From: a virus
Virus record (IMG/VR): IMGVR_UViG_3300005290_000034
Span: 1 to 59,152 of that record
DNA: 59,152 bases
Strand: one strand, 5' to 3'
Positions within the stretch are counted from its first letter, which is position 1. Every line of letters starts with the position of its first letter. The notes under the pieces were generated by a model that saw only the letters and a list, made by a program, of their open reading frames with translations, was not told where the DNA came from and ran no database searches. This document shows positions 46,551-55,135 of this stretch, piece after piece. Both the position numbers and the translations under genes were made by a program.

Positions 46551-49009
46551 ACTCGATGCACCCAATCCCGACGGCCTACCATCGATACCCACGGCCGTTC
46601 TTCAACCATCTGCGTCCAATTTCTAGGCATCACGAGAGACAGCCAATCTTCATCAGGCATAACAAAGCCCGTCGTGTCTACAATCGTCACGAGGCTGTCC
46701 CCGGCTTCCTGCACACTGAGGCTTGCGCTAATTGCTGCCGTACCTGATGCGACAACAATGTCGCCCGCCTCGATAACGGCCATGACCGCCGCCATGCGGA
46801 CGGTTGAGGCCGAGACAACTGAATCTCCAGCTTCTGTAACGCTGACGCTTGCCGCTGACTGACCATGATCCGCAGCTGCGGAGATCGCGTCTGCTGCCTC
46901 TGTCTTGCTTAGGGCGGCGCGGTTCGCAATAGACGCTGTGGCGCTGACGGTATCGACATCTGTCGCCGCTACGTTTGCCCTGTTCGCAATCGTCGCGGCT
47001 GCGCTGATCGTATCGACATCGCCTACCGATACGACTGCGGCCACTGCATTCGTCGTCGCCGACGTGATACTGTCGTTTGCTTCTACGATCGACGCATTCG
47101 CGATCGTCTGCTGCACCGTCGATGCAATGATCGTATCGGCCGCTTCGGTCTTCGACAGCGCTGCCGCAATTGCCAGCGTGCCCGCAACCGTTTTCGTATC
47201 GGCTGCTTCAGTTACAACACTCGTCGCAGCGATTGCCAGCTTCGCCGCGGCGCTAACCGTATCGGACGCTTCCGTAACCGACAGCGTTGCCTGCCGCCCA
47301 GTGCTTAGAATCCGCAGTCCAGACCACATCGGATCCCAGGCCGATGCGTGTCCCGGCGGTCCTGCGGCCTCTGCTAACAGAACATCCGTTGACTCGGTAA
47401 TCGAGACCGAAGCCGTGATCGGGTGCGTCGCCGCGCTGGTGAGCGCATCGCCGGCTTCTGTAACCGCTACCTGCGCGGTATTGCCAACGATCCCTTCGAC
47501 CTCGACCCACGTAACGACAGCACGCGTCGTTGCTGGATTGGTTCCCGCAGACGAGATCGTGTCGACAGCCTCAACGATCGCTGCGCTGGCGACAATACTG
47601 TTCGCCACTGCTGCCGCAATCGTATCCGCTGCTTCGGTAATAGTCGCGGATGCCGTAATACCGACATTGCCTTCTACTTCTGCCCAAGTTACTACCGCCT
47701 GCACCTGGGCCGATTGCAGCGTCGCGACAATGGTATCTGCCGCTTCGGTTAATGCTGCAGTCCCAGCTATGGCGTTCGTCGCCGCCGCAGCCTGCGTATC
47801 AGCCGCTTCGGTGATGCCCGCACTCGCCGCAAGCGCCAGTGCCGCAGCACTCGATATCGCATCCGCCGCTTCGGCAATGCCTGCGTTCGCTACAATCGCC
47901 GCCGCCGATGTTACTGCGCCAGTGTCACTCGTCTCCGTCCGTGAAAGCGCAGCGACGTTGGCATTAGTCGCTGCTGCGTTGATCGTGTCCGCTGCTTCGC
48001 TTACCGCAACCGACGCGGTAATCCCGCCGCCGATTGTCGCAGTAATCGCATCGGCAGCTTCGGTTACTGATACCGTCGCCGCAATCGCAACCGTAGCGGC
48101 AATACTCTTTGTATCCGCCGCTTCTGTTATTGCTGCCGCCGCAACCGCCGCAACCGCGGCCGCGGATACAACCGTGTCACCGGCTTCTGTTTTGGCCGCC
48201 GTCGCAACGATGGCCGCCGTAGCCGCCGACGCTACGGTGTCAGCTGCCTCGCTAATCGCAACGTCTGCTGTAATTCCTGTGTTACCTTCAACTTCGACCC
48301 ATGTCACTACCACCTGCTGGCTCGGCACCGTCGCCGTTGCCGCAATCGTATCCGCCGCTTCCGTAAGAGCCGCGGTCGCCAGATTGAGAAAATCCGGCGT
48401 GACCAGCGTGTACGCGCTGCCGACCCTGAAATCGACGTCTTGCGTGGTGCCGCCACCAGCAGACGTAACCTCAATCCCAACGTTGACGAATAGATACTCG
48501 TTCGTCAGATTTTTCGTGGCACCAGGAGACCACGTAACCGTAACCGTCGTGTCTGCGGACGTCGACAAGTTCGCGCTGGTCGCCGCCGATGCTACGCGAG
48601 CAGATGTGAGCTCTACCGGACTCGTGCCATTCTGGTTCGCTGACCTCCAGACGCGAACCGCTAGTTTTAGCCTGCCTGTAAAAGCCGCTGTGACTGAACG
48701 AATGCCAAAGGTGAACGTCCAGTCGGTATTGGCGAACGTGCCGGTAATTGCGTTTTCAGACCGCCAGCAATCTCCTATAGTCTGAGACGGTGCGGCCGAT
48801 GGCTGAAGGGTCGTTCCCCAATTGCCACCTGTACGCGAATACTCTGTGCCTCCGGTCTGAATGCACGACTGCCCAGTGACATTCGTTCCCGCTACCCACC
48901 CCGTCGTCGTTGTGGCTGCGGTCGGAGCCGAACCACCGTCCTGCAATGACCGGTGCAGCGTTGCACCAGTCGGAACTGCGTCCTTTAAGTAATAGGTTTT
49001 CGCCGCCAC
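46547..49009 (-). CDS. Giant tandem-repeat fibre-like protein (820 aa)
   Basis: Residues about 1-215 are a beta-rich head. Residues about 215-770 are some 25 tandem units of about 18-20 residues with the motif ITEAADTIxAxATxAIAA, interrupted three times by a VVTWVEVEGxxGIT insert (higher-order repeat). The C-terminus (VMPDEDWLSLVMPRNWTQMV) is Trp-rich. Starts at GTG. It looks like a fibrous shaft or decoration; the Ala/Thr/Asp-rich repeat recurs in phages I remember, without known function. Confidence 0.7.
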   Translation of the reverse strand: MAAKTYYLKDAVPTGATLHRSLQDGGSAPTAATTTTGWVAGTNVTGQSCIQTGGTEYSRTGGNWGTTLQPSAAPSQTIGDCWRSENAITGTFANTDWTFTFGIRSVTAAFTGRLKLAVRVWRSANQNGTSPVELTSARVASAATSANLSTSADTTVTVTWSPGATKNLTNEYLFVNVGIEVTSAGGGTTQDVDFRVGSAYTLVTPDFLNLATAALTEAADTIAATATVPSQQVVVTWVEVEGNTGITADVAISEAADTVASAATAAIVATAAKTEAGDTVVSAAAVAAVAAAAITEAADTKSIAATVAIAATVSVTEAADAITATIGGGITASVAVSEAADTINAAATNANVAALSRTETSDTGAVTSAAAIVANAGIAEAADAISSAAALALAASAGITEAADTQAAAATNAIAGTAALTEAADTIVATLQSAQVQAVVTWAEVEGNVGITASATITEAADTIAAAVANSIVASAAIVEAVDTISSAGTNPATTRAVVTWVEVEGIVGNTAQVAVTEAGDALTSAATHPITASVSITESTDVLLAEAAGPPGHASAWDPMWSGLRILSTGRQATLSVTEASDTVSAAAKLAIAATSVVTEAADTKTVAGTLAIAAALSKTEAADTIIASTVQQTIANASIVEANDSITSATTNAVAAVVSVGDVDTISAAATIANRANVAATDVDTVSATASIANRAALSKTEAADAISAAADHGQSAASVSVTEAGDSVVSASTVRMAAVMAVIEAGDIVVASGTAAISASLSVQEAGDSLVTIVDTTGFVMPDEDWLSLVMPRNWTQMVEERPWVSMVGRRDWVHRV

Positions 49010-49012
49010 GAT

Positions 49013-50023
49013 CTACGGGTTCGCGCAGAACTCGACGAACAGGTTGTCCCTATCCGTGATCGCAGTGAATGCCGCTCCGCTTACTGTCTGTTGCGCTATT
49101 ACAGATCCAGTGCCAATGTCGCTATGCGTCCAGATTCCACGTTCAGTGGTGCCTTCCAGCAACCGCGCCCGCAGATTCAGTACACCCGTTCCGCCTGTTT
49201 CAGACTTGTAATACTCATAGCGAAAGGAGAGCGAGGTTGGCGTAATCGTAAGGTTATTGAGTCCGAGCTTGCAGACATCCGCTACCGGGTTCACGCCCGA
49301 TATGATGTAACTTGATCCGATCGGAGATCCTGCTTCATTTACCGCCGTGTGCAGATCGCTGCCACCGAGATTCGTCAGCCAATTACCCGCTGCGCTCGTC
49401 GCATCGGGCCGCATGATTGTGACGGTTCCGCCCAAATCAAGCGTCGGGTTGTCTCCGGCGTCAAACGTCGCGCCGCTGTTCGTATAAGTGCCAGCCCCGC
49501 TTATCAGGCTTTCATAATCTACTATCGCACTAGCGTGGACGAGATTTGGCGCTTTCGTCAGGAGATCTGTGAGGTCTGTCGAATCGAGCAGAACGTTATA
49601 GGCGCAAGCATGCGCGAGATTTCCTTCCCATGGCTGGGAAAATGATCCGCTCAGCATCCGCGATCCAACTACCAGCCGGTCGAAGGTCGGCGTCTTGGTC
49701 GAAGTCTGCGCAGACCCAGACGTGCTATTCACGCGGGCAATCCGGCTCGACGTACTCGCGGCCAGCACGACTCCTAGGTTCCAGACGCCAGGAGTGAAAG
49801 ATGGGCCAGTCGCAAATGTCTCCGACCCGGTCTCTCTTATCGTGAAATAGAAAACGTTATCGTTCCACGGCTCGAGGCCACCGTAGCTATCCGCGCTCGA
49901 GCTTCCCGGCCCGAACGCTGTCCCGGCCCAAGATCCCTTGAACCAGATCACGAGACTGTAAGGAGCCGTCAGCCCCGCAATTGTCTTAACAAGATGGCTC
50001 CCGCCGTCGAAGATCGCACTCAT
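49013..50023 (-). CDS. LamG/lectin-like fibre protein (336 aa)
   Basis: ATG 50021-50023 with GAGGAACTAAAGAA before it. Residues about 5-170 resemble a ConA-like lectin domain (SAIFDGGSHLVKTIAGLTAP, then LVIWFKGSWAGTA, VVGSRMLSGSF), followed by a beta region (TPTSLSFRYEYYKSETGGTG). A probable carbohydrate-binding virion fibre. Confidence 0.65.
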   Translation of the reverse strand: MSAIFDGGSHLVKTIAGLTAPYSLVIWFKGSWAGTAFGPGSSSADSYGGLEPWNDNVFYFTIRETGSETFATGPSFTPGVWNLGVVLAASTSSRIARVNSTSGSAQTSTKTPTFDRLVVGSRMLSGSFSQPWEGNLAHACAYNVLLDSTDLTDLLTKAPNLVHASAIVDYESLISGAGTYTNSGATFDAGDNPTLDLGGTVTIMRPDATSAAGNWLTNLGGSDLHTAVNEAGSPIGSSYIISGVNPVADVCKLGLNNLTITPTSLSFRYEYYKSETGGTGVLNLRARLLEGTTERGIWTHSDIGTGSVIAQQTVSGAAFTAITDRDNLFVEFCANP

Positions 50024-50027
50024 TTCT

Positions 50028-52181
50028 TTAGTTCCTCGGGAGCACAGCCCACTTCGGGCAGGTTTCTTTATCGCCAATCACGTCATATCCGTTCGTCTTG
50101 ACCCAATCCCACGCTGTATCACCTCCTGTGTATTGCGCGATGAACGATGCTGCACACGTCGCTATATAGAGGTAGGCGTTATCGATGTTGCTCGCGTCAT
50201 ACCCCAGCCAGTCCGTTGCTGTTTTCGATTGATCCGTTGACAGCGCCCACGTCTTAACGCTCGACCACGCACTGAAGAACGCGCCGGAGTCGAGCGGACT
50301 CGGTCCGGTCGCTTGGCGGTAATCACTGATCTGATACGGATTGAATCCAGCATCCGTAACCATCCCGGTCATCCAGTCACAGAGCCAGTTCAGCCAAGCA
50401 TCCGACGCGTAACCCATCTCTTTTGCACGTCCCGCCGCGTAGATATTGAAATTCACCATCCACGGAGATTGACCGCCGCCCACGGAAGCATTAACCACCG
50501 GCCGCATGTCCGAGTTTTTCTCGACCATATGCAGCGGGTTCGTGTCAGGGAACGGCGTGAGGTCATGCTGCCACGTCCATTGCGTGTTCGCGTGGAACGT
50601 GCCCGTCGTTATGCCAAACCTGCCCTCCAGCGTCGCGAGAAGATCATCGATCATCTGCTCGAAGTAAGGCTTCATCGGATCGGTGTCCGGCGACCAGAAC
50701 GCAACAAGGCAGCGGTTCCGAAGCTGCCAAGCCCAAGAGCGGACCTGGCTCATTATCCCGCCCTCTGCCCCTGTCGGACCGCGCCCATAAAAGGCATCAG
50801 TCGGGCCTCCATTAGAGAAATGCACCAGAGCCGCGGCCCACATTTGCATCTGCTCAAGGTAGAACGGATCTCCGGTCAAGACGTATTGGGTAGAGAATGC
50901 ATCTGGTGTATGTGCGTTGTCCGGCTCCCAATCGCCGTGCGCGGCTTGCGAGCCGATGACTTTTAGTGCATCGCCGGTGACTCCAGCGTCGAGGGTATTC
51001 GCAACGATGACGGTAGTCTTACGGTCCGTCGCTGAAATCGGTAGGCCAAAGCCAGTCCCGGAGTTCACTGTGTCCGAACGCAAAAGCCGCTTCGTCGTAA
51101 TGCTTTCCCTGAAGTGCAGCATCCACGACCCGGCGAGGTCGGCTTGGCCGAGTGCGAGCTCCCGCATCCGATAGTCGCCGGTGTAGAGCCACAGGGCTGT
51201 CTGGGTCGGCATCGGGCCAATATCCAATCTCCCGCCCGTATTCGCCATGAAGGGAAGCCAGAGTCCCTCGTCGTAAATGTCCTTCGGTGCGGCAGTCCAC
51301 TCCGTATACCGATCGCTCAGTGTCCCTTCGTCTGGCACGAGGTCGGTATCGAAGTTAGCGAACGCGTTCGCGTCTTTGAGATACGAAAGGTTGTGATTGA
51401 AATTCACCTGAGTGGCAGGAGCGGTCCCAATCCAGAACCGCTTGATCCACCGCGTTCCGAGATACATCACGAAACTGGATTTCGTGTAAGCCGTGGTCGG
51501 AGACGCACTCCCTTTGGTAATCGTCAGCGTCGTTACGCTGAGATCGCCCAAGGCTTCCGCGTTCGACTGCTCACAGATCGCCGAGACCTCAACCTTGTTC
51601 AAGTCCTTCCAGAACGTCGCGACGAAAATCGGTCGCGCCGGCACGCTGCTCCACGTCATGTCATACGCATGACTGGAGCTATGATCGGCAATGATGACCG
51701 TCGTCGCGATTTGGTTAGCGCACCAGACGGTGTACTTGTCAGCGGTCAGCATCGTGCGCGCCGATGCGGTATGCGTAACACCTCCCACCGTCATGCTAAT
51801 TACGGCGTCAAAGTCGAACGCCAGCATTTCGCTCTTCGTCAGCGCCGTATTCGACTCGGCCTGATTCTGGAACGTGAGCGCCTTCGCCACGTTGTTCGTC
51901 ATCGAACCCACGACGGTCGAGAGGATCGCGTGTTTGACCGATCCGTCTCCCCACCGGCTTTTAACGTCTGAGCCAGTTGTCTGCGAAACGCCGTCGATCA
52001 GTACCTGCGGCGCATTCGCTATCTCGCCTTGCGCAAAGACCCGAGCAAAGCGCAGCGGGTAATCCGTTACCGTGCTGCCGGATACATTCTTAAGCGTTGC
52101 CGTGTTCGCGGCGTTCGGGGCACCGCCACCAGACCCGTAAAGCGCGGCAACCTGACTCGCCGCAATCGCCGCAGACAGCAA
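50028..52181 (-). CDS. PcRGLX/lyase-like surface protein (717 aa)
   Basis: The N-terminal beta region has ATLKNVSGSTVTDYPLRFAR and DVKSRWGDGSVKHAILSTVV, a pattern of exo-rhamnogalacturonan-lyase-like (PcRGLX/YetA) proteins. A large central part with WLYTGDYRMRELALGQADLA and LVAFWSPDTDPMKPYFEQMI looks like an (alpha/alpha) barrel. Suggests a polysaccharide lyase on the virion. The start is uncertain: TTG 52181 is given; an ATG at 52241 would overlap the neighbouring gene by 58 bases. Confidence 0.55.
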   Translation of the reverse strand: MLSAAIAASQVAALYGSGGGAPNAANTATLKNVSGSTVTDYPLRFARVFAQGEIANAPQVLIDGVSQTTGSDVKSRWGDGSVKHAILSTVVGSMTNNVAKALTFQNQAESNTALTKSEMLAFDFDAVISMTVGGVTHTASARTMLTADKYTVWCANQIATTVIIADHSSSHAYDMTWSSVPARPIFVATFWKDLNKVEVSAICEQSNAEALGDLSVTTLTITKGSASPTTAYTKSSFVMYLGTRWIKRFWIGTAPATQVNFNHNLSYLKDANAFANFDTDLVPDEGTLSDRYTEWTAAPKDIYDEGLWLPFMANTGGRLDIGPMPTQTALWLYTGDYRMRELALGQADLAGSWMLHFRESITTKRLLRSDTVNSGTGFGLPISATDRKTTVIVANTLDAGVTGDALKVIGSQAAHGDWEPDNAHTPDAFSTQYVLTGDPFYLEQMQMWAAALVHFSNGGPTDAFYGRGPTGAEGGIMSQVRSWAWQLRNRCLVAFWSPDTDPMKPYFEQMIDDLLATLEGRFGITTGTFHANTQWTWQHDLTPFPDTNPLHMVEKNSDMRPVVNASVGGGQSPWMVNFNIYAAGRAKEMGYASDAWLNWLCDWMTGMVTDAGFNPYQISDYRQATGPSPLDSGAFFSAWSSVKTWALSTDQSKTATDWLGYDASNIDNAYLYIATCAASFIAQYTGGDTAWDWVKTNGYDVIGDKETCPKWAVLPRN

Positions 52182-52183
52182 CT

Positions 52184-52645
52184 TTAGGTGAAGCGCCCGA
52201 ATGCGACCGCCGATACGTTCGTTCCGGTCGTCACTTTCCACGCGCCAGCAGTGGACCGTGTGTTACCCAAGTACACGAAGAACGGAACGAGCGCACTGAC
52301 GGATGAGGTGCCGCCTGTAAAAACAGTAATCGCGCTGCCCGCACCATCTTTGATCGAGACCGCGCCTGGTGACGTCGTTGCAGGAACGACGAGAAGGCCC
52401 GTCAGCATGTCTCCCGTCGCTCCCGTCGCCCCGAGCGCCTGATCGGTCGCAGACGCAGCCACGGTCTCGTAATGCCCGCCCTGCGAGACCACCGGCAACG
52501 GATTGGATTGATCGACCTGCGTCGCAACGCCAGCTCCGCCGTATTCGAGCTTGTAATGCGGATGCTTCTTCGCGTCTCCAACATCGGTCGCACGGAATAT
52601 CGCTCCGTCCGCCGTTCCGGCAGAGACTTGGATGTCGTCAGCCAT
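52184..52645 (-). CDS. Virion structural protein (153 aa)
   Basis: Beta-rich with DDIQVSAGTADGAIFRATDV and DQSNPLPVVSQGGHYETVAA, a type common among phage minor structural genes located after the portal. Function unknown. Confidence 0.6.
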   Translation of the reverse strand: MADDIQVSAGTADGAIFRATDVGDAKKHPHYKLEYGGAGVATQVDQSNPLPVVSQGGHYETVAASATDQALGATGATGDMLTGLLVVPATTSPGAVSIKDGAGSAITVFTGGTSSVSALVPFFVYLGNTRSTAGAWKVTTGTNVSAVAFGRFT

Positions 52646-52654
52646 GATCTACGA

Positions 52655-53062
52655 TCAGGCGTTGCCGGCCGTTAATGTGAACGTGTTCACGGTAACAACC
52701 TGCGCAGCTGCGATCGAAGTATTATCGACGGTCATATCGCCCCCGCCGCCCGTCGCCGTCACGGTGCCCTGTATATGGCAAAGCGACGGACTGCCAGCGA
52801 CGAAGATGCGGAAGTAGCCGATCGTTCCAGAAGCCACTCCGGTCGTCGTCCACGTACCAGTCTTAGCAACTGCACCGGCAGCCGCTGTAGCGAGCCAGTC
52901 CGAAGGCAACGATGCGGTTGCGAGCAATGACCCGCTCGAGGCTGTTGACGTGCCGGCGGGTGGACTCCCGGACCACAACTCGAGAATCGGAGTCGTTCCG
53001 ATCGTTGTTTCAATCGTTGCCATCTTCGCGGTGCGGACTTCTACTGAATATTGGAGCGCCAT
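52655..53062 (-). CDS. Virion structural protein (135 aa)
   Basis: Beta-rich: QYSVEVRTAKMATIETTIGT, then GTIGYFRIFVAGSPSLCH, GDMTVDNTSIAAAQVVTVN. A recurrent small structural type in phages; often beside the portal and fibre genes. Function unknown. Confidence 0.6.
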   Translation of the reverse strand: MALQYSVEVRTAKMATIETTIGTTPILELWSGSPPAGTSTASSGSLLATASLPSDWLATAAAGAVAKTGTWTTTGVASGTIGYFRIFVAGSPSLCHIQGTVTATGGGGDMTVDNTSIAAAQVVTVNTFTLTAGNA

Positions 53063-53066
53063 ATCA

Positions 53067-53462
53067 TTACCTCGTCATGTTGGCCGCATCGTCCGACAGG
53101 CCGCGGCAGAATGTATCTACGAACTCGTTCAGATCGAACTCCGCATCCTTGCCGTCTCGACCATCCTTCGGCATCGGCATAGATTTGATCGCGTCAGCAA
53201 CGGCCACGTTGATGAGCGGCTGCACGTCGTCAAGGCTTACGCTGGTGCCATCTGCTCCAGGCGGCCCCTGAACGCTCTGGCCGTCCTTACCCGCTGGCCC
53301 CTGCGGCCCGACTAACGGCTCACGCTTCTCCAGCGTCTCCAGCCTCTGCCCCAGTCCCTTGATCTGCTCGCCGAATGCCCCGACCGAGCGCGCGACATAC
53401 TCTCGAACCTGCAGGACGATCTGATCGCCCAACGCGGCACCGTCAAAGAGTTTCAAGCGCAA
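53067..53462 (-). CDS. Collagen-like protein (131 aa)
   Basis: N-terminal helix (DQIVLQVREYVARSVGAFGE) and coiled coil (LGQRLETLEKR), then Gly-X-Y repeats (GPQGPAGKDG, GPPGADGTS, then PKDGRDGKD). Architecture as in the 297-aa gene at 45335: helix, coiled coil, collagen. Overlaps the portal gene by 20 bases. Likely a short trimeric fibre or stalk. Confidence 0.7.
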   Translation of the reverse strand: MRLKLFDGAALGDQIVLQVREYVARSVGAFGEQIKGLGQRLETLEKREPLVGPQGPAGKDGQSVQGPPGADGTSVSLDDVQPLINVAVADAIKSMPMPKDGRDGKDAEFDLNEFVDTFCRGLSDDAANMTR

Positions 53463-54873
53463 GGCCTTTCGTCAGTCTGTCCATAAGCGCTGCGGCCTCT
53501 TTTGCTGCGTCTGCCGGTGCGTCTGCCGGTGCGTTGTCGGGTGGCTGCGGCGCTGGCTGCGGCTTGGCTGCTGCAGGCGCGAAGGGATCTTCTTTCGCAT
53601 CACGTTTAGCGAGGGCCGCGAGTGAATAGTTTTGTTGCTGTAAATAGCAACTGTCTCCACCCGGCACAGAAGGCAAGTTCTCATCGAACCGCGCTTCATC
53701 TATTTGCTTGATGCCGGCCCCGGTCAACATTGCATGAACTCGAGCGCGCGTCTCGCCGTCCATCCGGAGCAATCCCTCAAGATCGAGTTCAACGTGATAA
53801 CCGCTCGGCAAGCTCAATCCTTCTTCCAGGAGCAATTCAATATCCTCAATGTGCTTCTGAAGACACTCGCTGTAATACTCCTGGTTGTATTGCGCCGCAT
53901 TGGCCACCGTCGGATTGCCAGCGCCTATCTTGTAAAGAGGCATCTTAAACGGACGCGCACAGTCTTCAACCGTCCACCGTTGTTGCTCGATAAGCTGCGC
54001 TTGTTCGGCGGGAATCGTGAAAGCTTCGTATTTCAGTCCGTCTCCAGAAACGAACGTGCGCCCGAGGTTGCGACCGCTATAGGATTGCTCCCATACCTGC
54101 TTCAGTCTTGCTGCGGTTTCATTATCTATCTTGTGCGGAGCGGTCAGCATCCCGGACGGTCGACTCATGTTTTCGAAGAACTGCGCCGAGTTATTCTGAA
54201 TACGGCGTCCCTGTGTCGCTGAGATGCTCGCTGCGTACAGCGGAGAAATCCCCACTAGAGGATGGAACAACGTTTTCATCCGGTCGTGAATGATTTCGGA
54301 CGCGGGAATTACAGGGTGATTTTTTTGCTGAGGCGACTCCGGATCCGGGTAAACCCGCGCGAGACTGTCTGCGGTCACTTGATACAAAACCTCGCCGTCA
54401 CCCGTAACCATCGGCGTTACCGACCGCGAGTCCAGCACGTACATCTCAGTGATAATTCCCCTCAAGTCCCGCTCTTTGTAAACATACGTGTTGCCGTAGA
54501 TGAGCTTTGATGTCATCCACTGGGACAGAAATTGAATGCGGGTCTGATACGGATTCGGCTTACGCAAGACCGGCAGGAAAGGTGAACCCTGCGTGATCTC
54601 CTCCCAGATACCATTCACGTCCTCGCACAGCTTGATTCTTAGCTTCGCGATGTCGTCTGAAATGATAGAAATGCACGCGTCGATCGTGCTGAAACGTAGA
54701 ATGTTCTCGGTATGATCTATCGCTATGTCGCGCTGCCACGCCCCAGCAAACGGCTCGAGGATCGGGCCAAAGACGTTGCTCATCCAGTTAGAGACCGGAG
54801 CTGCATATTCCTTGGTCACTAACTCGCCGGACGGCCCCATCTCGAGCGCGGCCTTCATCGGAAAAAGCGCCAT
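53443..54873 (-). CDS. HK97-type portal protein (476 aa)
   Basis: Canonical portal pattern: STIDACISIISDDIAKLRIK, then TRIQFLSQWMTSKLIYGNTY and VYKERDLRGIITEMYVLD; EIIHDRMKTLFHPLVGISPL, and VANAAQYNQEYYSECLQKHI follow. C-terminal about 60 residues are Pro/Ala-rich with an ADAP repeat. Unusually the gene lies downstream of the capsid gene instead of upstream of it. Confidence 0.9.
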   Translation of the reverse strand: MALFPMKAALEMGPSGELVTKEYAAPVSNWMSNVFGPILEPFAGAWQRDIAIDHTENILRFSTIDACISIISDDIAKLRIKLCEDVNGIWEEITQGSPFLPVLRKPNPYQTRIQFLSQWMTSKLIYGNTYVYKERDLRGIITEMYVLDSRSVTPMVTGDGEVLYQVTADSLARVYPDPESPQQKNHPVIPASEIIHDRMKTLFHPLVGISPLYAASISATQGRRIQNNSAQFFENMSRPSGMLTAPHKIDNETAARLKQVWEQSYSGRNLGRTFVSGDGLKYEAFTIPAEQAQLIEQQRWTVEDCARPFKMPLYKIGAGNPTVANAAQYNQEYYSECLQKHIEDIELLLEEGLSLPSGYHVELDLEGLLRMDGETRARVHAMLTGAGIKQIDEARFDENLPSVPGGDSCYLQQQNYSLAALAKRDAKEDPFAPAAAKPQPAPQPPDNAPADAPADAAKEAAALMDRLTKGLALETL

Positions 54874-55062
54874 CTATTCTTCGGCCTTCATGTCGCGGCG
54901 GTTATAAGTCCGCTTCGGTTTTTCCTGAACGTCCTCTGCATGCCCAATGGTGCGGAATACCTCGGCATCCTTCTCCGAGTCCGCATCGAACTCGTCGCCC
55001 GATTTGATCTCGCGATTGAGGTAACGGCCGGGAAAATCCCGCAAGGCTTTCATTCTTGGCAT
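54874..55062 (-). CDS. Small hypothetical protein (62 aa)
   Basis: Short charged product (KALRDFPGRYLNREIKSGDE, then RTYNRRDMKAEE). It follows the hairpin behind the capsid gene, only 12 bases after it, and is adjacent to the portal. Possibly a capsid or portal accessory. Confidence 0.6.
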   Translation of the reverse strand: MPRMKALRDFPGRYLNREIKSGDEFDADSEKDAEVFRTIGHAEDVQEKPKRTYNRRDMKAEE

Positions 55063-55073
55063 AAGACGCTCAG

Positions 55074-55104
55074 AAAAAAGGCCGGCGAGAGAGGGACGCC
55101 GGCC
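55074..55104 (-). terminator. Terminator-like hairpin after capsid gene
   Basis: Minus-strand GGCCGGC-11-base loop-GCCGGCC followed by six T residues, 30 bases past the capsid stop. The next gene starts 12 bases after it, so no separate promoter can fit. Confidence 0.75.
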
Positions 55105-55135
55105 AAACTGCGTGAGGAACGCAGGGGAGGATCTG

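Noticed and set aside
46905-48785. A 626-codon plus-strand open frame
   Set aside because: It lies wholly antisense to the TEAADT-repeat gene; repetitive Ala/Thr-rich coding on the minus strand leaves the antisense free of stops. Its composition (Ala/Val/Ser-rich) mirrors the sense repeats.
51114-51971. A 285-codon plus-strand open frame
   Set aside because: Antisense to the PcRGLX-like gene, Arg/His-rich and without domain-like sequence; the sense frame is clearly coding.
24713-55100. GAGAGGGACGC occurring at several places (18029, 18324, about 24711, about 55087)
   Set aside because: Only the two copies before genes at 18040 and 18335 extend to the start codon; the others are in a small-gene 3' end and a hairpin loop and are probably chance.
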